Of a DNA stretch of 36,392 nucleotides, positions 17,453-25,991 are shown one piece after another. The notes below the pieces were generated by a model. That model saw only the letters and a list, made by a program, of their open reading frames with translations. It was not told the origin of the DNA and searched no databases. The DNA comes from Chloroflexota bacterium (GTDB lineage: Bacteria; Chloroflexota; Dehalococcoidia; FW602-bin16): assembly GCA_004297765.1 (NCBI GenBank), contig SCTZ01000016.1, positions 1 through 36,392 on the forward strand. Direction: 5' to 3'. The position numbers were made by a program, and so were the translations under genes. Position 1 is the stretch's first letter. Each line of letters begins with the position of its first letter.

Positions 17453-19075
17453 TTATTCCCCACCAGAAAATCTTGCGGTCTGCTCTGCAACTTGCGGAGC
17501 ACGTCGCAGCAGGAGATACCCATCCCCATCGAAGACCGTCTCGTAGTCGCCTCGGGACAGCACAGCGGCAACTGCCTGGTCATAGCTGGCGTCATCGCGC
17601 GAGAGAGGATAGGTATAGCCTTGCCTATCGAGCAGAATGTAATCCGCTTGCTTGAGATCCGGGAACAAGTACACGTAACGCCGGCGTGTCAGATGTGGCA
17701 CCAGGTCGCTCTGGGCTGAGACCGAGGCCTCGGGCGGCAGCGAGCTAACCAACTCGAGTCCCAGGCGAGTGTGCTCAGTGGTCTGGTACAGCCGGAGTTG
17801 GAAGCTCTTGGACAAGGGAGCCCGGCTATTCAACGTGTAGCTGAGTAGACCACTGACCGCCAGGAAGATCGCCATGGCCACTGGCACGCTGGACTTCCAG
17901 CGTGCCGCGACTTTGGCACGGACAAGGAGTCCAAGCGCTCGCGACACACCCTCCACGCCAGCGACGAGGAGCAGCGGCACGAGAACGGCCCCGTAGTGGA
18001 ATATCGGCGAGTATTGCGATGGCGATCCGCTGAGCAGTAAATAACCGATAGTGGGCAGCGCCAGCAGAAAGATTTCGATCCCCAGCAGAGATGCGAAGCC
18101 GAGCGGCACGAGCAGGCTCAGCAGGAACGCCAATCGTCCGGGGTCCCCCAGGAGGGAAACCACGGTGAGCGGATGCGAGACGAGGTTGCGCATGATCTCG
18201 GGAACGCCGGAGCCCAGATACGCATAGCGGTTCAGGTAGTAATAGCTACGCTCAGGCGCGAAGGACGGGATCACAAGCATCGTGGCCAGGTACACCCAAC
18301 CCAGTCCTCCCATCACGAGCAGCGGGCCGATCCTCCATCTCCTCTGTGCAATCAGGACATACGCCCCAAAGGCCGCCACGATGAGCCCCACGTCTTCTTT
18401 CGTCAGCATGGCGAAGAGGAGCAGAGGGAGGCAGACGCGATAATTCCTTTGAAGCAAGTAGTAGAGGGCGAAGCTGAGCATTGGCTCTACCAACGCCACC
18501 GAATGAAAGTCGAACAAGTTGGCGTAGGTGAGGGCCGGGAACGACAGGTAGGAGAACACAAACAGCATGGCCCAGAGTCTTCCGAGCCTCCGGGATGCCA
18601 GCCAGTATATGGGCACGGCCCCGCTGGCGAAGAGCACGGACTGCAGAACGAGCAAGACGCGCGGATCGGCGTACAGCCAGTAGAATGGCACCAGCAGCGC
18701 TAGGGTGGGCGAGAAGTGGAAGCCAAGATAGCTCATGGCGTCGGTGGCCAGCGTCCTCTCGGCAAGCGATAACTCGAGCCAGCGTCCCTGCGCGCTGTTC
18801 CAGATGACTTGATCGTACACGCCCAGGTCGAAGGCGTGGGTGCGCAGAGAGTAATGCTGAAGTATGGATAGGACAGAGAAGGTCGCGGCGTAGGCGACGA
18901 TTGCTGTGGTAGCAACCACGCCGGCATGGCGCCGCAGGAAGGCGCCGGCTCCTCCACAAATCCGCGCCGCCAGCACTTGAGCACTCGGCGGCGCCGTGAG
19001 GACCATGCCAGCGCACAAGCCAGCCACGAGTGTTACCACTATGAAACGAAGAAGAGCAGCCGCGCCGGTGTCCAT
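17453..19075 (-). CDS. DUF2079 family polytopic membrane protein
   Basis: A 540-residue membrane protein of the DUF2079 family, a GT-C-like family without an assigned reaction. HAFDLGVYDQVIWNSAQG (about residues 78-95) followed by FHFSPTLALLVPFYWLY is characteristic, as are FDFHSVALVEPML and TKEDVGL further on. The C-terminal about 110 residues form an extracytoplasmic soluble part. The start at ATG 19075 is two bases after the stop codon of a small upstream frame, which looks like translational coupling to a lost or degenerate gene. In-frame ATGs at 19123 and 19189 are less likely because their added residues are not membrane-like. The gene lies in the minus-strand glycan cluster. Confidence 0.87.
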   Translation of the reverse strand: MDTGAAALLRFIVVTLVAGLCAGMVLTAPPSAQVLAARICGGAGAFLRRHAGVVATTAIVAYAATFSVLSILQHYSLRTHAFDLGVYDQVIWNSAQGRWLELSLAERTLATDAMSYLGFHFSPTLALLVPFYWLYADPRVLLVLQSVLFASGAVPIYWLASRRLGRLWAMLFVFSYLSFPALTYANLFDFHSVALVEPMLSFALYYLLQRNYRVCLPLLLFAMLTKEDVGLIVAAFGAYVLIAQRRWRIGPLLVMGGLGWVYLATMLVIPSFAPERSYYYLNRYAYLGSGVPEIMRNLVSHPLTVVSLLGDPGRLAFLLSLLVPLGFASLLGIEIFLLALPTIGYLLLSGSPSQYSPIFHYGAVLVPLLLVAGVEGVSRALGLLVRAKVAARWKSSVPVAMAIFLAVSGLLSYTLNSRAPLSKSFQLRLYQTTEHTRLGLELVSSLPPEASVSAQSDLVPHLTRRRYVYLFPDLKQADYILLDRQGYTYPLSRDDASYDQAVAAVLSRGDYETVFDGDGYLLLRRAPQVAEQTARFSGGE

Positions 19076-19076
19076 C

Positions 19077-19255
19077 TTACGGAAGCGCTCCCGGACCAGC
19101 GGACTCGAAGCCCACCGAGCCATCGATACATAGGCACACTTGTTTATTGGGAACCGCAGCAAGCACTGTGCCTGGCGCGGTGTTGGCATGCAACCAGTTC
19201 CGGAGGGACGGCATGATCACCAGCGGGATCGTCGAAACTCTCTCTCGGAGGCGCC
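19077..19255 (-). pseudogene. Remnant of the C-terminal end of a GT-C-type protein
   Basis: Between two membrane-protein genes one minus-strand frame reads PSLRNWLHANTAPGTVLAAV and continues to a TAA at 19077-19079. This resembles the conserved soluble-domain segment WLRxNTPPGxVVA of GT39-like proteins, also present in the neighbouring gene as WLRDNTPPGVLVATHD. The upstream membrane portion is missing. An ATG at 19215 could give a 45-residue peptide, but a leftover from deletion in a tandem GT-C array is the better reading. Confidence 0.4.
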
Positions 19256-20998
19256 TCACGGCTGGATGCCTCGGGTGTCGTAGAGTCCCATCCAGATGCC
19301 CCGTATGTCGGTAGATTCCAAGAGGGGATAGCGACGGCTCAACTCTTCTCGAACGCCCAGTTGCCACTCGACGCTGTGATCGGGGGCCACTATCAGCCAC
19401 GTCCGCTCATGCCCACGGGCCGCCTGCTCGAAGCTATCGGGCTCGATGCCCAGTGCCACGTAGGTGGACTGGGCTCGAGCCGTGCCAGCCTCCCGCTCCG
19501 GGTCACCCAGCAGCAGGGACTGCTCTCGTCCGAGATATAGCGCGAAGGGAAGGTAACTGCCGTCACTCGTGTGCGCCACGGCATCTCCCGGCCCGGCGTG
19601 AGCGCGGACGTAGCTGGCCGCAAGCCGTAAGGGCGGCTTCCCTGCCGTGGCGTCAAAGTACCAGCGCCCGAGCGAGATCCCGCACAGCGCGACGAGCAGA
19701 AGCCCTAGGGCTAGCGAGACTCCTCGCGGTCTCAAGCGCGCTAGCCCCCAACCCACGAAGAGGTACAGTGCATACGACGAGACGATCAAGGTACGCTCCA
19801 GGTAGATCGGTCGCCACAGCGATACCAGATAGGAGAAGATGGGAGGCGCAACCAGCCACAAAACGACCACCGCCAGCGAGGCTCGCTCGGCGGCGACCGC
19901 GGCACGATAGGCGCGCAGTCCGAAGATGCCCAGGCTGAGCAATACCAGGAATAGCCCGGCGGGCCATAGGAGCGGGGGAAGGCTGCCTCCGAAGAGAAAG
20001 ACATAGAAAGTCGCCGGCACCTGGAAGGCCGTGGGTGGCGAAACCCAGAACGATCGGGCCACGCGTTCGGCCTGCTGCAGCGAAACCACCAGCCAGGGGG
20101 AAAAGAGCAGGATTGCGCCGAGATGAGCGAACAACAGTCCTCGAAGTGGTGCATCCGGCAAGCCCTTTGCGCTTTCGTAGTGGCGGACCGCCGTGTCCGC
20201 CAGGGGTGGGGTAGGGCGCGCCCCCTGCCCCGCCCCTGGCGGACAGAGCCGTCCGCCACTACGAATAGACCAGGACTTGGTAGATGCGCCTCTAAGACGC
20301 TTTCCAGCACGAAATCGGCGAAAGACAACAACGGCAGCGACCGGCACCAAGGTCAGGGCGGCCAGATTGTGAACGTACAGAAGCGCGGCTGTGGCGACGG
20401 CGTAGGGGATCCAACTGCGCAGGTCGTTGGCATCCCAGGCCCGCAGCAGCAGGAAGATGACCAGCAACGACAGGAAGCCCAGCAGGGTGTACATGCGCGC
20501 CTCCTGCCCGTAGAAGACCTGGAACGGCGAGATGGCCGTGATCCCGGCGGCGACGAGCCCGACGGTGGAATCGAAGAGCTTGCGGCCCACAGACAGGACC
20601 AGAGCCACGCATCCCACGCCAAAAGCCGCCGAGAGAAAACGCAGGGAGAAATCGTCCAAACCCGCCACAGCTTGCTGTACGTGCAGGATGTAATAATAGA
20701 GAGGAGGCATGGTGTCGAGAGCCGTCCGCCGCGTGATCTCGCCCAGATCGTAGCGCGCCAGCAGCGCGCTGAAGGCCTCGTCGTACCAGAGGCTCTGCCG
20801 TCCGAGAAAGCTCACCCGCATGGTCCACGCGGCGAGAATCAAGGACAGCGGCAACCAATGGCGATAGCCCCGGCTGCCCCGCCCAGCAGGCGGCCGTGGC
20901 GCCGACGAAGAAAGGCTCCCAATCGTCTCTGCAGGCACGGCATGCGGGTCCCCATGTGAAACCCTGGCAAAGCAAAGAGGAACTCGGACTGGAGTCAC
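19256..20998 (-). CDS. GT39-like membrane glycosyltransferase with in-frame MITE
   Basis: A 580-residue polytopic protein. LWYDEAFSALLARYDLGEI (about 70-88) contains the DE pair found in the first outside loop of GT39/ArnT-type enzymes, followed by MPPLYYYILH, both hallmarks of this family. A C-terminal soluble part follows the last helices (about 460-580). Residues about 235-285 are the translation of a family B MITE (GGRLCPP...), lying between helices. The start is uncertain: GTG 20998 has no clear ribosome-binding site, and the first about 45 residues (Pro/Arg/Ser-rich) may not all be translated. It is first in the minus-strand glycan cluster. The donor is probably a polyprenyl-phosphate sugar, by family. 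Confidence 0.83.
   Translation of the reverse strand: MTPVRVPLCFARVSHGDPHAVPAETIGSLSSSAPRPPAGRGSRGYRHWLPLSLILAAWTMRVSFLGRQSLWYDEAFSALLARYDLGEITRRTALDTMPPLYYYILHVQQAVAGLDDFSLRFLSAAFGVGCVALVLSVGRKLFDSTVGLVAAGITAISPFQVFYGQEARMYTLLGFLSLLVIFLLLRAWDANDLRSWIPYAVATAALLYVHNLAALTLVPVAAVVVFRRFRAGKRLRGASTKSWSIRSGGRLCPPGAGQGARPTPPLADTAVRHYESAKGLPDAPLRGLLFAHLGAILLFSPWLVVSLQQAERVARSFWVSPPTAFQVPATFYVFLFGGSLPPLLWPAGLFLVLLSLGIFGLRAYRAAVAAERASLAVVVLWLVAPPIFSYLVSLWRPIYLERTLIVSSYALYLFVGWGLARLRPRGVSLALGLLLVALCGISLGRWYFDATAGKPPLRLAASYVRAHAGPGDAVAHTSDGSYLPFALYLGREQSLLLGDPEREAGTARAQSTYVALGIEPDSFEQAARGHERTWLIVAPDHSVEWQLGVREELSRRYPLLESTDIRGIWMGLYDTRGIQP
20145..20296. repeat. MITE-like element, family B, in-frame copy
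   Basis: The left end AGTGGTGCATCCGGCAAGCC and the right end GGACTTGGTAGATGCGCCTCT correspond to the ends of the copy at 7123-7266. The inner palindrome 20176-20263 runs from CGTAGTGGCGGACC to GTCCGCCACTACG. The whole element is stop-free in the host gene frame and adds about 50 residues. Confidence 0.88.
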
Positions 20999-21062
20999 TT
21001 TTATCTCAGAAAAAGGCGAGAATGGGCCTGATAATCAGGTTATCACGCGCAGTACTCGAGTT

Positions 21063-21096
21063 CCATAGCCTAGAGGTAGCGTGAGTCCATAGCCTA
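21063..21096. repeat. Direct repeat CCATAGCCTA in the divergent region
   Basis: CCATAGCCTA occurs at 21063-21072 and 21087-21096, 24 bp apart, about two helical turns. It lies between the divergent GT39-like and ABC permease genes, together with the small palindrome CCTGATAATCAGG near 21030. It could be an operator; no regulator gene is adjacent. Confidence 0.45.
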
Positions 21097-21174
21097 TTGG
21101 TCATCTGTTATCCGTCCCGGAAACCACCCAACCAGCGTTACAATCTCTGTGAGTCTACGCGCGAGGTGAGAGCC

Positions 21175-22311
21175 ATGGAGGAGATCCTGCGCAATATGGC
21201 CCGACGGCGCATGCGCACGGGGCTGACCGTGCTGGGCATCGTGGTCGGCGTGTTCGCCCTCACCGTCATGGGCGGGCTCTCGGAGTACTTCAATGTCATG
21301 CTGGACAGCGCAGAGCGCTTCGCCGGGAGCACAGTTCAAGTAGGGCCCGTGGATCGGTCCTTCGAGAAGCGCCCCAATGAGTCAACTGTACGTATGCTGG
21401 GACGAGTGGAAGGTGTGCAACTGGTGATGCGCGTCTTGAGCGACGTCCTCTCCGACAACATGAGCACCGTGCAGTTCGGTCCGCCCAACATGGTCATGGC
21501 CGTGCAGCCGGAGCACAGCCCTCTCATACTGGAAGGCGTCAAGCTGCGACAGGGGCGCTGGCTGCAGTCCTCCGATACGTACAAGTACAACGCGGTGGTC
21601 GGCGCAAAGATCGCCACAGCGAAGAACGTGAGCCTCGGCGATACCATCGAATGGCGCAAAAAGCAATTTACGGTCGTCGGCATGCTCGATCTGACGAACT
21701 CTATCCCCGACCAATACGTGGTGGTGCCGTTCGACGTCGCACGGAAGGAGATGAAGCTGCCTCCTGACACCGTGGGCGGCATCGCGGTGGTCCCCCGTCC
21801 GGGAGCCGACCCCGAGGAGGTCGCCGCGCGCATCAATCGAGAGATGCCGACGCTGAAGGCGACCTCTCCGCGCCAGATGATCGACGAGATTCGGCAGGGG
21901 TTGCTGATCTTCAACGTCATCATGCTGAGCGGGGCCCTGTTGGCGGCCATCGTGGGCGGGCTCTCCGTTATCAACACCATGATCATGTCGGTCAACGAAC
22001 GGACCAAGGAGATTGGCATCAAGAAAGCCATCGGCGCATCGGATCGCGACATCATCCTGGAGTATCTGGCCGAAGCGACCGTGATTGGCTTCGTCGGCGG
22101 AGTCGTCGGGCTCATGCTGGGCTACGGCATGGCCTCCTTACTGAACGCCGCCGCCTCCTCGGCCCTGGGCGGCACGGAGCTGTGGGTTGTGACGCCGCGC
22201 CTGGCGACGCTGGTCGTCGTCTTTGCCACTATCCTGGGCGCGGCCGCCGGGCTGTACCCAGCCTGGAACGCGGCCAGGCTCGACCCTGTGAAAGCGCTCC
22301 GCACAGAGTAG
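21175..22311 (+). CDS. MacB-type ABC transporter permease (FtsX fold)
   Basis: A 378-residue permease. It has an N-terminal helix (TGLTVLGIVVGVFALTVMGG, about 15-34), a periplasmic domain (about 45-255) and three C-terminal helices beginning FNVIMLSGALLAAIVGGLSV. NTMIMSVNERTKEIGIKKAIGA is divided between helix and cytoplasmic loop as in MacB/LolE-type exporters. It ends ARLDPVKALRTE, the standard FtsX-family finish. ATG 21175 has GAGGTGAG upstream; 26 further in-frame codons upstream are not protein-like. It is the first gene of a permease/adaptor/ATPase unit; the gene order suggests export of a lipophilic molecule, peptide or lipoprotein rather than uptake. Confidence 0.94.
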   Translation: MEEILRNMARRRMRTGLTVLGIVVGVFALTVMGGLSEYFNVMLDSAERFAGSTVQVGPVDRSFEKRPNESTVRMLGRVEGVQLVMRVLSDVLSDNMSTVQFGPPNMVMAVQPEHSPLILEGVKLRQGRWLQSSDTYKYNAVVGAKIATAKNVSLGDTIEWRKKQFTVVGMLDLTNSIPDQYVVVPFDVARKEMKLPPDTVGGIAVVPRPGADPEEVAARINREMPTLKATSPRQMIDEIRQGLLIFNVIMLSGALLAAIVGGLSVINTMIMSVNERTKEIGIKKAIGASDRDIILEYLAEATVIGFVGGVVGLMLGYGMASLLNAAASSALGGTELWVVTPRLATLVVVFATILGAAAGLYPAWNAARLDPVKALRTE

Positions 22312-22339
22312 CTGAAGCATCGTTACAGAGGACGTCAAT

Positions 22340-22400
22340 CCTGGGAGCGCGGGCGTTCTCGCCCGCTACAGCGACGGTGCTGGCGAGAACGCCTCCCAGG
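22340..22400. repeat. Palindromic repeat, family D
   Basis: The left arm CCTGGGAGCGCGGGCGTTCT continues into CGCC, and the right arm GGCGAGAACGCCTCCCAGG is its complement with a five-base gap (CGCGG). The arm shares CTGGGAGCGCGGGCG with the hairpin at 11199-11231. It lies between the permease and adaptor genes, so the operon transcript would carry this hairpin. Confidence 0.8.
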
Positions 22401-22447
22401 TAGCTTTTGTGGATTACCACCTCGTCGCGGGAAGTTGGAGGTAAGCA

Positions 22448-23902
22448 ATGAACAAGAAGCTGATCATCGGAGGGGTCGTCGTCGTTCTGGTCGTCGGGGC
22501 GGTGGCGCTTTCGCGCACGGCTGCTCCCTCTACACCAAAGCAGACGACCACGACCGACAAGACGCCGCAGATTGCCATGACGGCGAAGGGATCGATCGTG
22601 CCCGTGAAACAGTCCAAGCTGACCTTCACATCCGCAGGGCGGGTGAGCGCTATCCTGGTGAAAGTCGGGGATCGGGTGACCAGAGGTCAGCCTCTCGCGG
22701 AGCTGGAAACCAGCGACCTGAAGCTCCAGGTGCGAGCGGCCGAGGACGCTCTGGCGGTTAACGAGGCCCAACTGGCCCAGTCCAAGCTCGGCGCGCGCCC
22801 AGAGGAGATCGCGGCGGCCGAGGCGAGCTACGCTGGGGCTCTAGCCAAGTACAACCAGACGGCCGCCGGTGCCACCACCGCGGACATCAAGGCCGCGGAG
22901 GCCGCTCTAGAAGCCGCCAAGGAACGGTTAGCCCAGGTGGAGTCCGGCGCCAAAGCCGACGAGCTAGCCACCCAGTCCGCCCTGGAAGCGGCCAAGGTCA
23001 AGCTGTCACAACTGAAATCGTCGCCCAAGCCCGAGGACGTGGTGGCCGCAGAGCTGGCGCGCGACCAAGCTAAAAACAGCCTGTGGGCCGCGCAACTGTA
23101 TAGGGATGGCGTCAAAGGCAACGCCGCGCTGCCCGAGTACATGGGCAAGGGCGAGGACGCCAAAGTTGCCGCCGCCGAGACCGCGGTGCTGATCGCGGAG
23201 GCCAATCTGGCCAAAGTCAAGCTCGGGCCGACGCCCGATGAGCTGACGGCCGCCGACACCGCGGTGGCACAGGCCCAGGCCCAACTGGACGCGAAGAAAG
23301 CGACCAGCACGACCACGGTCGCCTCCGCGCAGGCCGCGGTGGATAGCGCCCAGGCCAATCTGGACCTCCTGAAGGCCGGGCCAACCGAGGCCGACCTGCA
23401 GAGCGCACGCGGCAGCATGGCCAGCGCCAAGGCGGCTGTCGAGACGAAAAAGAGCGGGTCGACGGAGGCCGAGCTCGCGGTGTCGCTGGCCCGTGTGCAG
23501 CAAGCCAAGACAGCCGTCGACCAGGCCAGGGCAGTCCTGGTAAACGCCACTCTCCAGGCGCCCTTCGATGGAACCGTCGTGAGCGTTAGCATTCGCGAGG
23601 GAGAGATGGCCGCTCCAGGCAGCGTGGCCATCCTGATCGGCGACCTGGGCAAGCTCCAGGTGGAGACCTCCGACCTCGACGAAGCCAGTGCGACCCGCAT
23701 TCAGGTCGGCCAGGCCGTGACCGTAACGGTCAACGCCTTCGACGACAAGCTTGTCCCAGGCAAGGTCACTTCTATCGCCCCGGTGGCCACGATCACCCAG
23801 GCAGGAGATGCCAACTACATGGCCACCATCGACCTGGAGTCCCAGGATGCCAGCCTGCGCTGGGGCATGACAACCAAAGTGGACTTCGGAGCGATGCAAT
23901 GA
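22448..23902 (+). CDS. HlyD/MacA-type periplasmic adaptor (membrane fusion protein)
   Basis: A 484-residue adaptor. It has an N-terminal membrane anchor (KLIIGGVVVVLVVGAVAL), a first half-lipoyl segment (about 45-95), and a very long alanine-rich coiled coil (about 95-360) built of imperfect repeats such as GxxxDELxAAxxAV. The second half-lipoyl motif, LQAPFDGTVVSVSIREGEM, and a beta-barrel domain follow. The coiled-coil hairpin is longer than in a typical MacA. GGAGG lies upstream of ATG 22448. The gene stop overlaps the ATPase start (ATGA). It would link the permease to the outside or, in a monoderm, extend from the membrane; no outer-membrane TolC gene is seen. Confidence 0.93.
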   Translation: MNKKLIIGGVVVVLVVGAVALSRTAAPSTPKQTTTTDKTPQIAMTAKGSIVPVKQSKLTFTSAGRVSAILVKVGDRVTRGQPLAELETSDLKLQVRAAEDALAVNEAQLAQSKLGARPEEIAAAEASYAGALAKYNQTAAGATTADIKAAEAALEAAKERLAQVESGAKADELATQSALEAAKVKLSQLKSSPKPEDVVAAELARDQAKNSLWAAQLYRDGVKGNAALPEYMGKGEDAKVAAAETAVLIAEANLAKVKLGPTPDELTAADTAVAQAQAQLDAKKATSTTTVASAQAAVDSAQANLDLLKAGPTEADLQSARGSMASAKAAVETKKSGSTEAELAVSLARVQQAKTAVDQARAVLVNATLQAPFDGTVVSVSIREGEMAAPGSVAILIGDLGKLQVETSDLDEASATRIQVGQAVTVTVNAFDDKLVPGKVTSIAPVATITQAGDANYMATIDLESQDASLRWGMTTKVDFGAMQ

Positions 23903-24627
23903 GCGCGCCCATCTTGGAGCTCCGGCATCTAACCAGGGTCTACACGATGGGCCGTAGCGAGGTGCGGGCCCTGGACGGCGTCGATCTGACTATCAACCGC
24001 GGCGAGTTTCTGGCCATCGTCGGGCGCTCAGGCAGTGGCAAATCGACTCTGCTCAACCTTCTCGGTTGCCTGGATCGCCCGACGCAGGGAACGATCATTC
24101 TGGACGGTGAGGACGTGACGCGGGTGCCCAAGAACCGTCTGCCCCTCATTCGGCGTGGAAAGATTGGCTTCGTCTTTCAACAGTTCAACCTGGTTCCCAC
24201 GCTGACGGCACTGGAGAACATCATGCTGCCGCTGAAATACGCCCGTGTCCCCGCACACGAGAGAAAGGCGCGCGCGCTGAAGATCCTGGAGAAGGTCGAG
24301 CTAGGTGGACGCTCCGGCCATCGTCCCAACGAGCTATCGGGCGGCGAGCAGCAGCGCGTCACCATCGCCCGCGCGCTAGTCAACGAGCCGGCTATAGTGC
24401 TGGCCGACGAGCCCACCGGGGAGCTGGACTCCCATCTGGCCCTGGCTATCATCGATATGATGCGGGACATCGGTCGAGAGTCGGGCCAAACCTTCATCGT
24501 CGTGACCCACGACCCGATGGTGGCCAACGAGACCGATCGGATCATCCGCTTGCAGGACGGCAAGATACTCAGCGATCACCAGGTTACCGCGGAGGATCGT
24601 TTAAGAAACGGCTTTCAATCGGCGTGA
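23899..24627 (+). CDS. ABC transporter ATPase, MacB/LolD type
   Basis: A 242-residue ATPase with Walker A GRSGSGKST (42-50), Q-loop FVFQQFNLVP, signature LSGGEQQR (146-153), Walker B IVLADE (166-171) with catalytic Glu, D-loop GELD and H-loop His204. The pattern fits the ATPase subunits of FtsX-fold exporters. Its start overlaps the adaptor stop by 4 bp. With the two genes before it, it completes a tripartite exporter. Confidence 0.97.
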   Translation: MSAPILELRHLTRVYTMGRSEVRALDGVDLTINRGEFLAIVGRSGSGKSTLLNLLGCLDRPTQGTIILDGEDVTRVPKNRLPLIRRGKIGFVFQQFNLVPTLTALENIMLPLKYARVPAHERKARALKILEKVELGGRSGHRPNELSGGEQQRVTIARALVNEPAIVLADEPTGELDSHLALAIIDMMRDIGRESGQTFIVVTHDPMVANETDRIIRLQDGKILSDHQVTAEDRLRNGFQSA

Positions 24628-24772
24628 TCACTACTGCGCCCGCGATCTCGGGAGCACCTGTGGGGCTTACCTCCTGGCGCATGGCATGAGTCTTGCCAAA
24701 GTAGCCTACATCACCGTAGGCCGCCCGCCTATGTGGGCGATCCGCGCGCAACAGACAGATGGAATAAGTGAT

Positions 24773-25219
24773 ATGGTCCAGCTCAGGAAATACCTCGGTC
24801 TGGCGTTGGCCAGCATTATCGTCCTGCTGGTCGTGATTCAGATTATCCCCTACGGACGCAACCACACGAACCCGCCAGTGCGCATGGAGCCAGCCTGGCC
24901 CAGCCAGGAGGTGCGCAACCTGGCCGTCCGGGCCTGTTACGCTTGTCATAGCAACGAAACTACCTGGCCCTGGTACAGCAATATCGCGCCAGCGTCGTGG
25001 CTCATTCAGCGTGACGTGGACGAGGGGCGCCGCGAGCTAAACTATTCCGAGTGGGACAGACCACAGAAAGAGGCCCGAGAATCGGCCAAGACGGTTAGAG
25101 AGGGCGAGATGCCGCAGTGGTACTACGTCCTACTGCATCCAAGCGCCAATCTGTCCTCTACAGAGCGCGCTAGTCTGATCCAGGGTTTCGAGACCATGTT
25201 CGGGGCTGGGGAGCGTTAA
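24773..25219 (+). CDS. Membrane-anchored c-type haem-binding domain protein
   Basis: A 148-residue protein with one N-terminal membrane helix (about 8-26) and an outside domain carrying RACYACHSNETTWPWYSNI; Cys55, Cys58 and His59 form a CXXCH haem-attachment motif. The following PASWLIQRDVDEGRRELNYS fits the haem-binding domain family (Pfam Haem_bd). A role in electron transfer or redox sensing at the membrane surface is likely but unproven. ATG 24773 gives a clean membrane start with GGAATAAG upstream; an upstream in-frame ATG at 24686 is less likely. It is 17 bp before the cyclase gene. Confidence 0.85.
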   Translation: MVQLRKYLGLALASIIVLLVVIQIIPYGRNHTNPPVRMEPAWPSQEVRNLAVRACYACHSNETTWPWYSNIAPASWLIQRDVDEGRRELNYSEWDRPQKEARESAKTVREGEMPQWYYVLLHPSANLSSTERASLIQGFETMFGAGER

Positions 25220-25236
25220 AAGGGGGTCTCGGAGAA

Positions 25237-25875
25237 GTGAAGATACTCGACATCTCCGTACCAATCAGGACAAACATGCCGGTGTGGCCGGGCGATCCGG
25301 AGATCGCGCTGGAGCTCACCAGCAGTCTGGATGCCGGCGATCCGTATAACCTCTCGCACCTGAGCTGTGGCGTGCACACGGGGACCCACGTGGACGCGCC
25401 GCTCCACTTCATCGCGGGCGGCGGGAGTGTTGACCAAATGCCATTGGAGGTGCTGGTCGGCCCGGCTCAGGTGGTGCACCTGCTGGATGTGGACGCGGTG
25501 ACGCCGTACGACTTGGAACAGGCCAACCTACCGCCCGGCACCTGCCGTCTGCTGCTACGAACGCGCAACTCCGAACTGTGGCGCCGCGGCGTCAGCGCAT
25601 TCACGACCGACTTCGTGGCCCTCACCCAGGACGCCGCGGCCTGGATCGTTGCGCGTGGCATCCAGTTGATTGGTATGGACTACCTCTCCGTGCAGCGCTA
25701 TAGCGACGCGGCGCCGCTCACCCATCGCATCCTGCTGAAGGCGGGAGTGGTGATCGTCGAGGGGCTCGACCTCGGCAAAGTCCCCGCTGGAACGTTCAAC
25801 CTGGTCTGCCTACCGCTGCCGCTGGTGGGCGCGGAAGGGGCTCCGGCACGAGCGATCCTGCTCGAGCAAGCCTAG
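25237..25875 (+). CDS. Cyclase family metal-dependent hydrolase (kynurenine formamidase-like)
   Basis: A 212-residue protein with HTGTHVDAPLHF (47-58), the HXGTHXDXPXH zinc or manganese motif of the cyclase/KynB family, plus NLSHLSCGVH before it. Members hydrolyse N-formylkynurenine, isatin or polyketide-type substrates. No tryptophan-catabolism genes lie nearby, so the substrate is open. GTG 25237 is chosen; GGAG lies close upstream and AGGGGG slightly further. The TAG stop codon coincides with the end of the MITE at 25873-25991. Confidence 0.9.
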   Translation: MKILDISVPIRTNMPVWPGDPEIALELTSSLDAGDPYNLSHLSCGVHTGTHVDAPLHFIAGGGSVDQMPLEVLVGPAQVVHLLDVDAVTPYDLEQANLPPGTCRLLLRTRNSELWRRGVSAFTTDFVALTQDAAAWIVARGIQLIGMDYLSVQRYSDAAPLTHRILLKAGVVIVEGLDLGKVPAGTFNLVCLPLPLVGAEGAPARAILLEQA

Positions 25876-25991
25876 TGTTCTGCAACTCGTGAGCTGATGC
25901 GTATCCGCCGAATCCGACCGATCAGTCCGATCGGACCGATCCGACCGATCCGCATGTTCTTGCCTCTCAGATCACGAGTAACAGGGCACTA
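25873..25991. repeat. MITE-like element whose ends form two stop codons (family C)
   Basis: The left end TAGTGTTCTGCAACTCGTGA (25873-) and the reverse complement of the right end, TAGTGCCCTGTTACTCGTGA (to 25991), are about 25-bp inverted repeats with few mismatches. The inside carries CCGACCGAT/CCGATC tandem units. The left TAG is the stop of the cyclase gene. The right CTA is the stop (TAG) of the convergent HAD gene. TA lies at both borders. Confidence 0.8.

Noticed and set aside
21139..21144. TACAAT as -10 of the exporter operon
   Set aside because: No acceptable -35 box or extended -10 bases at the right distance.
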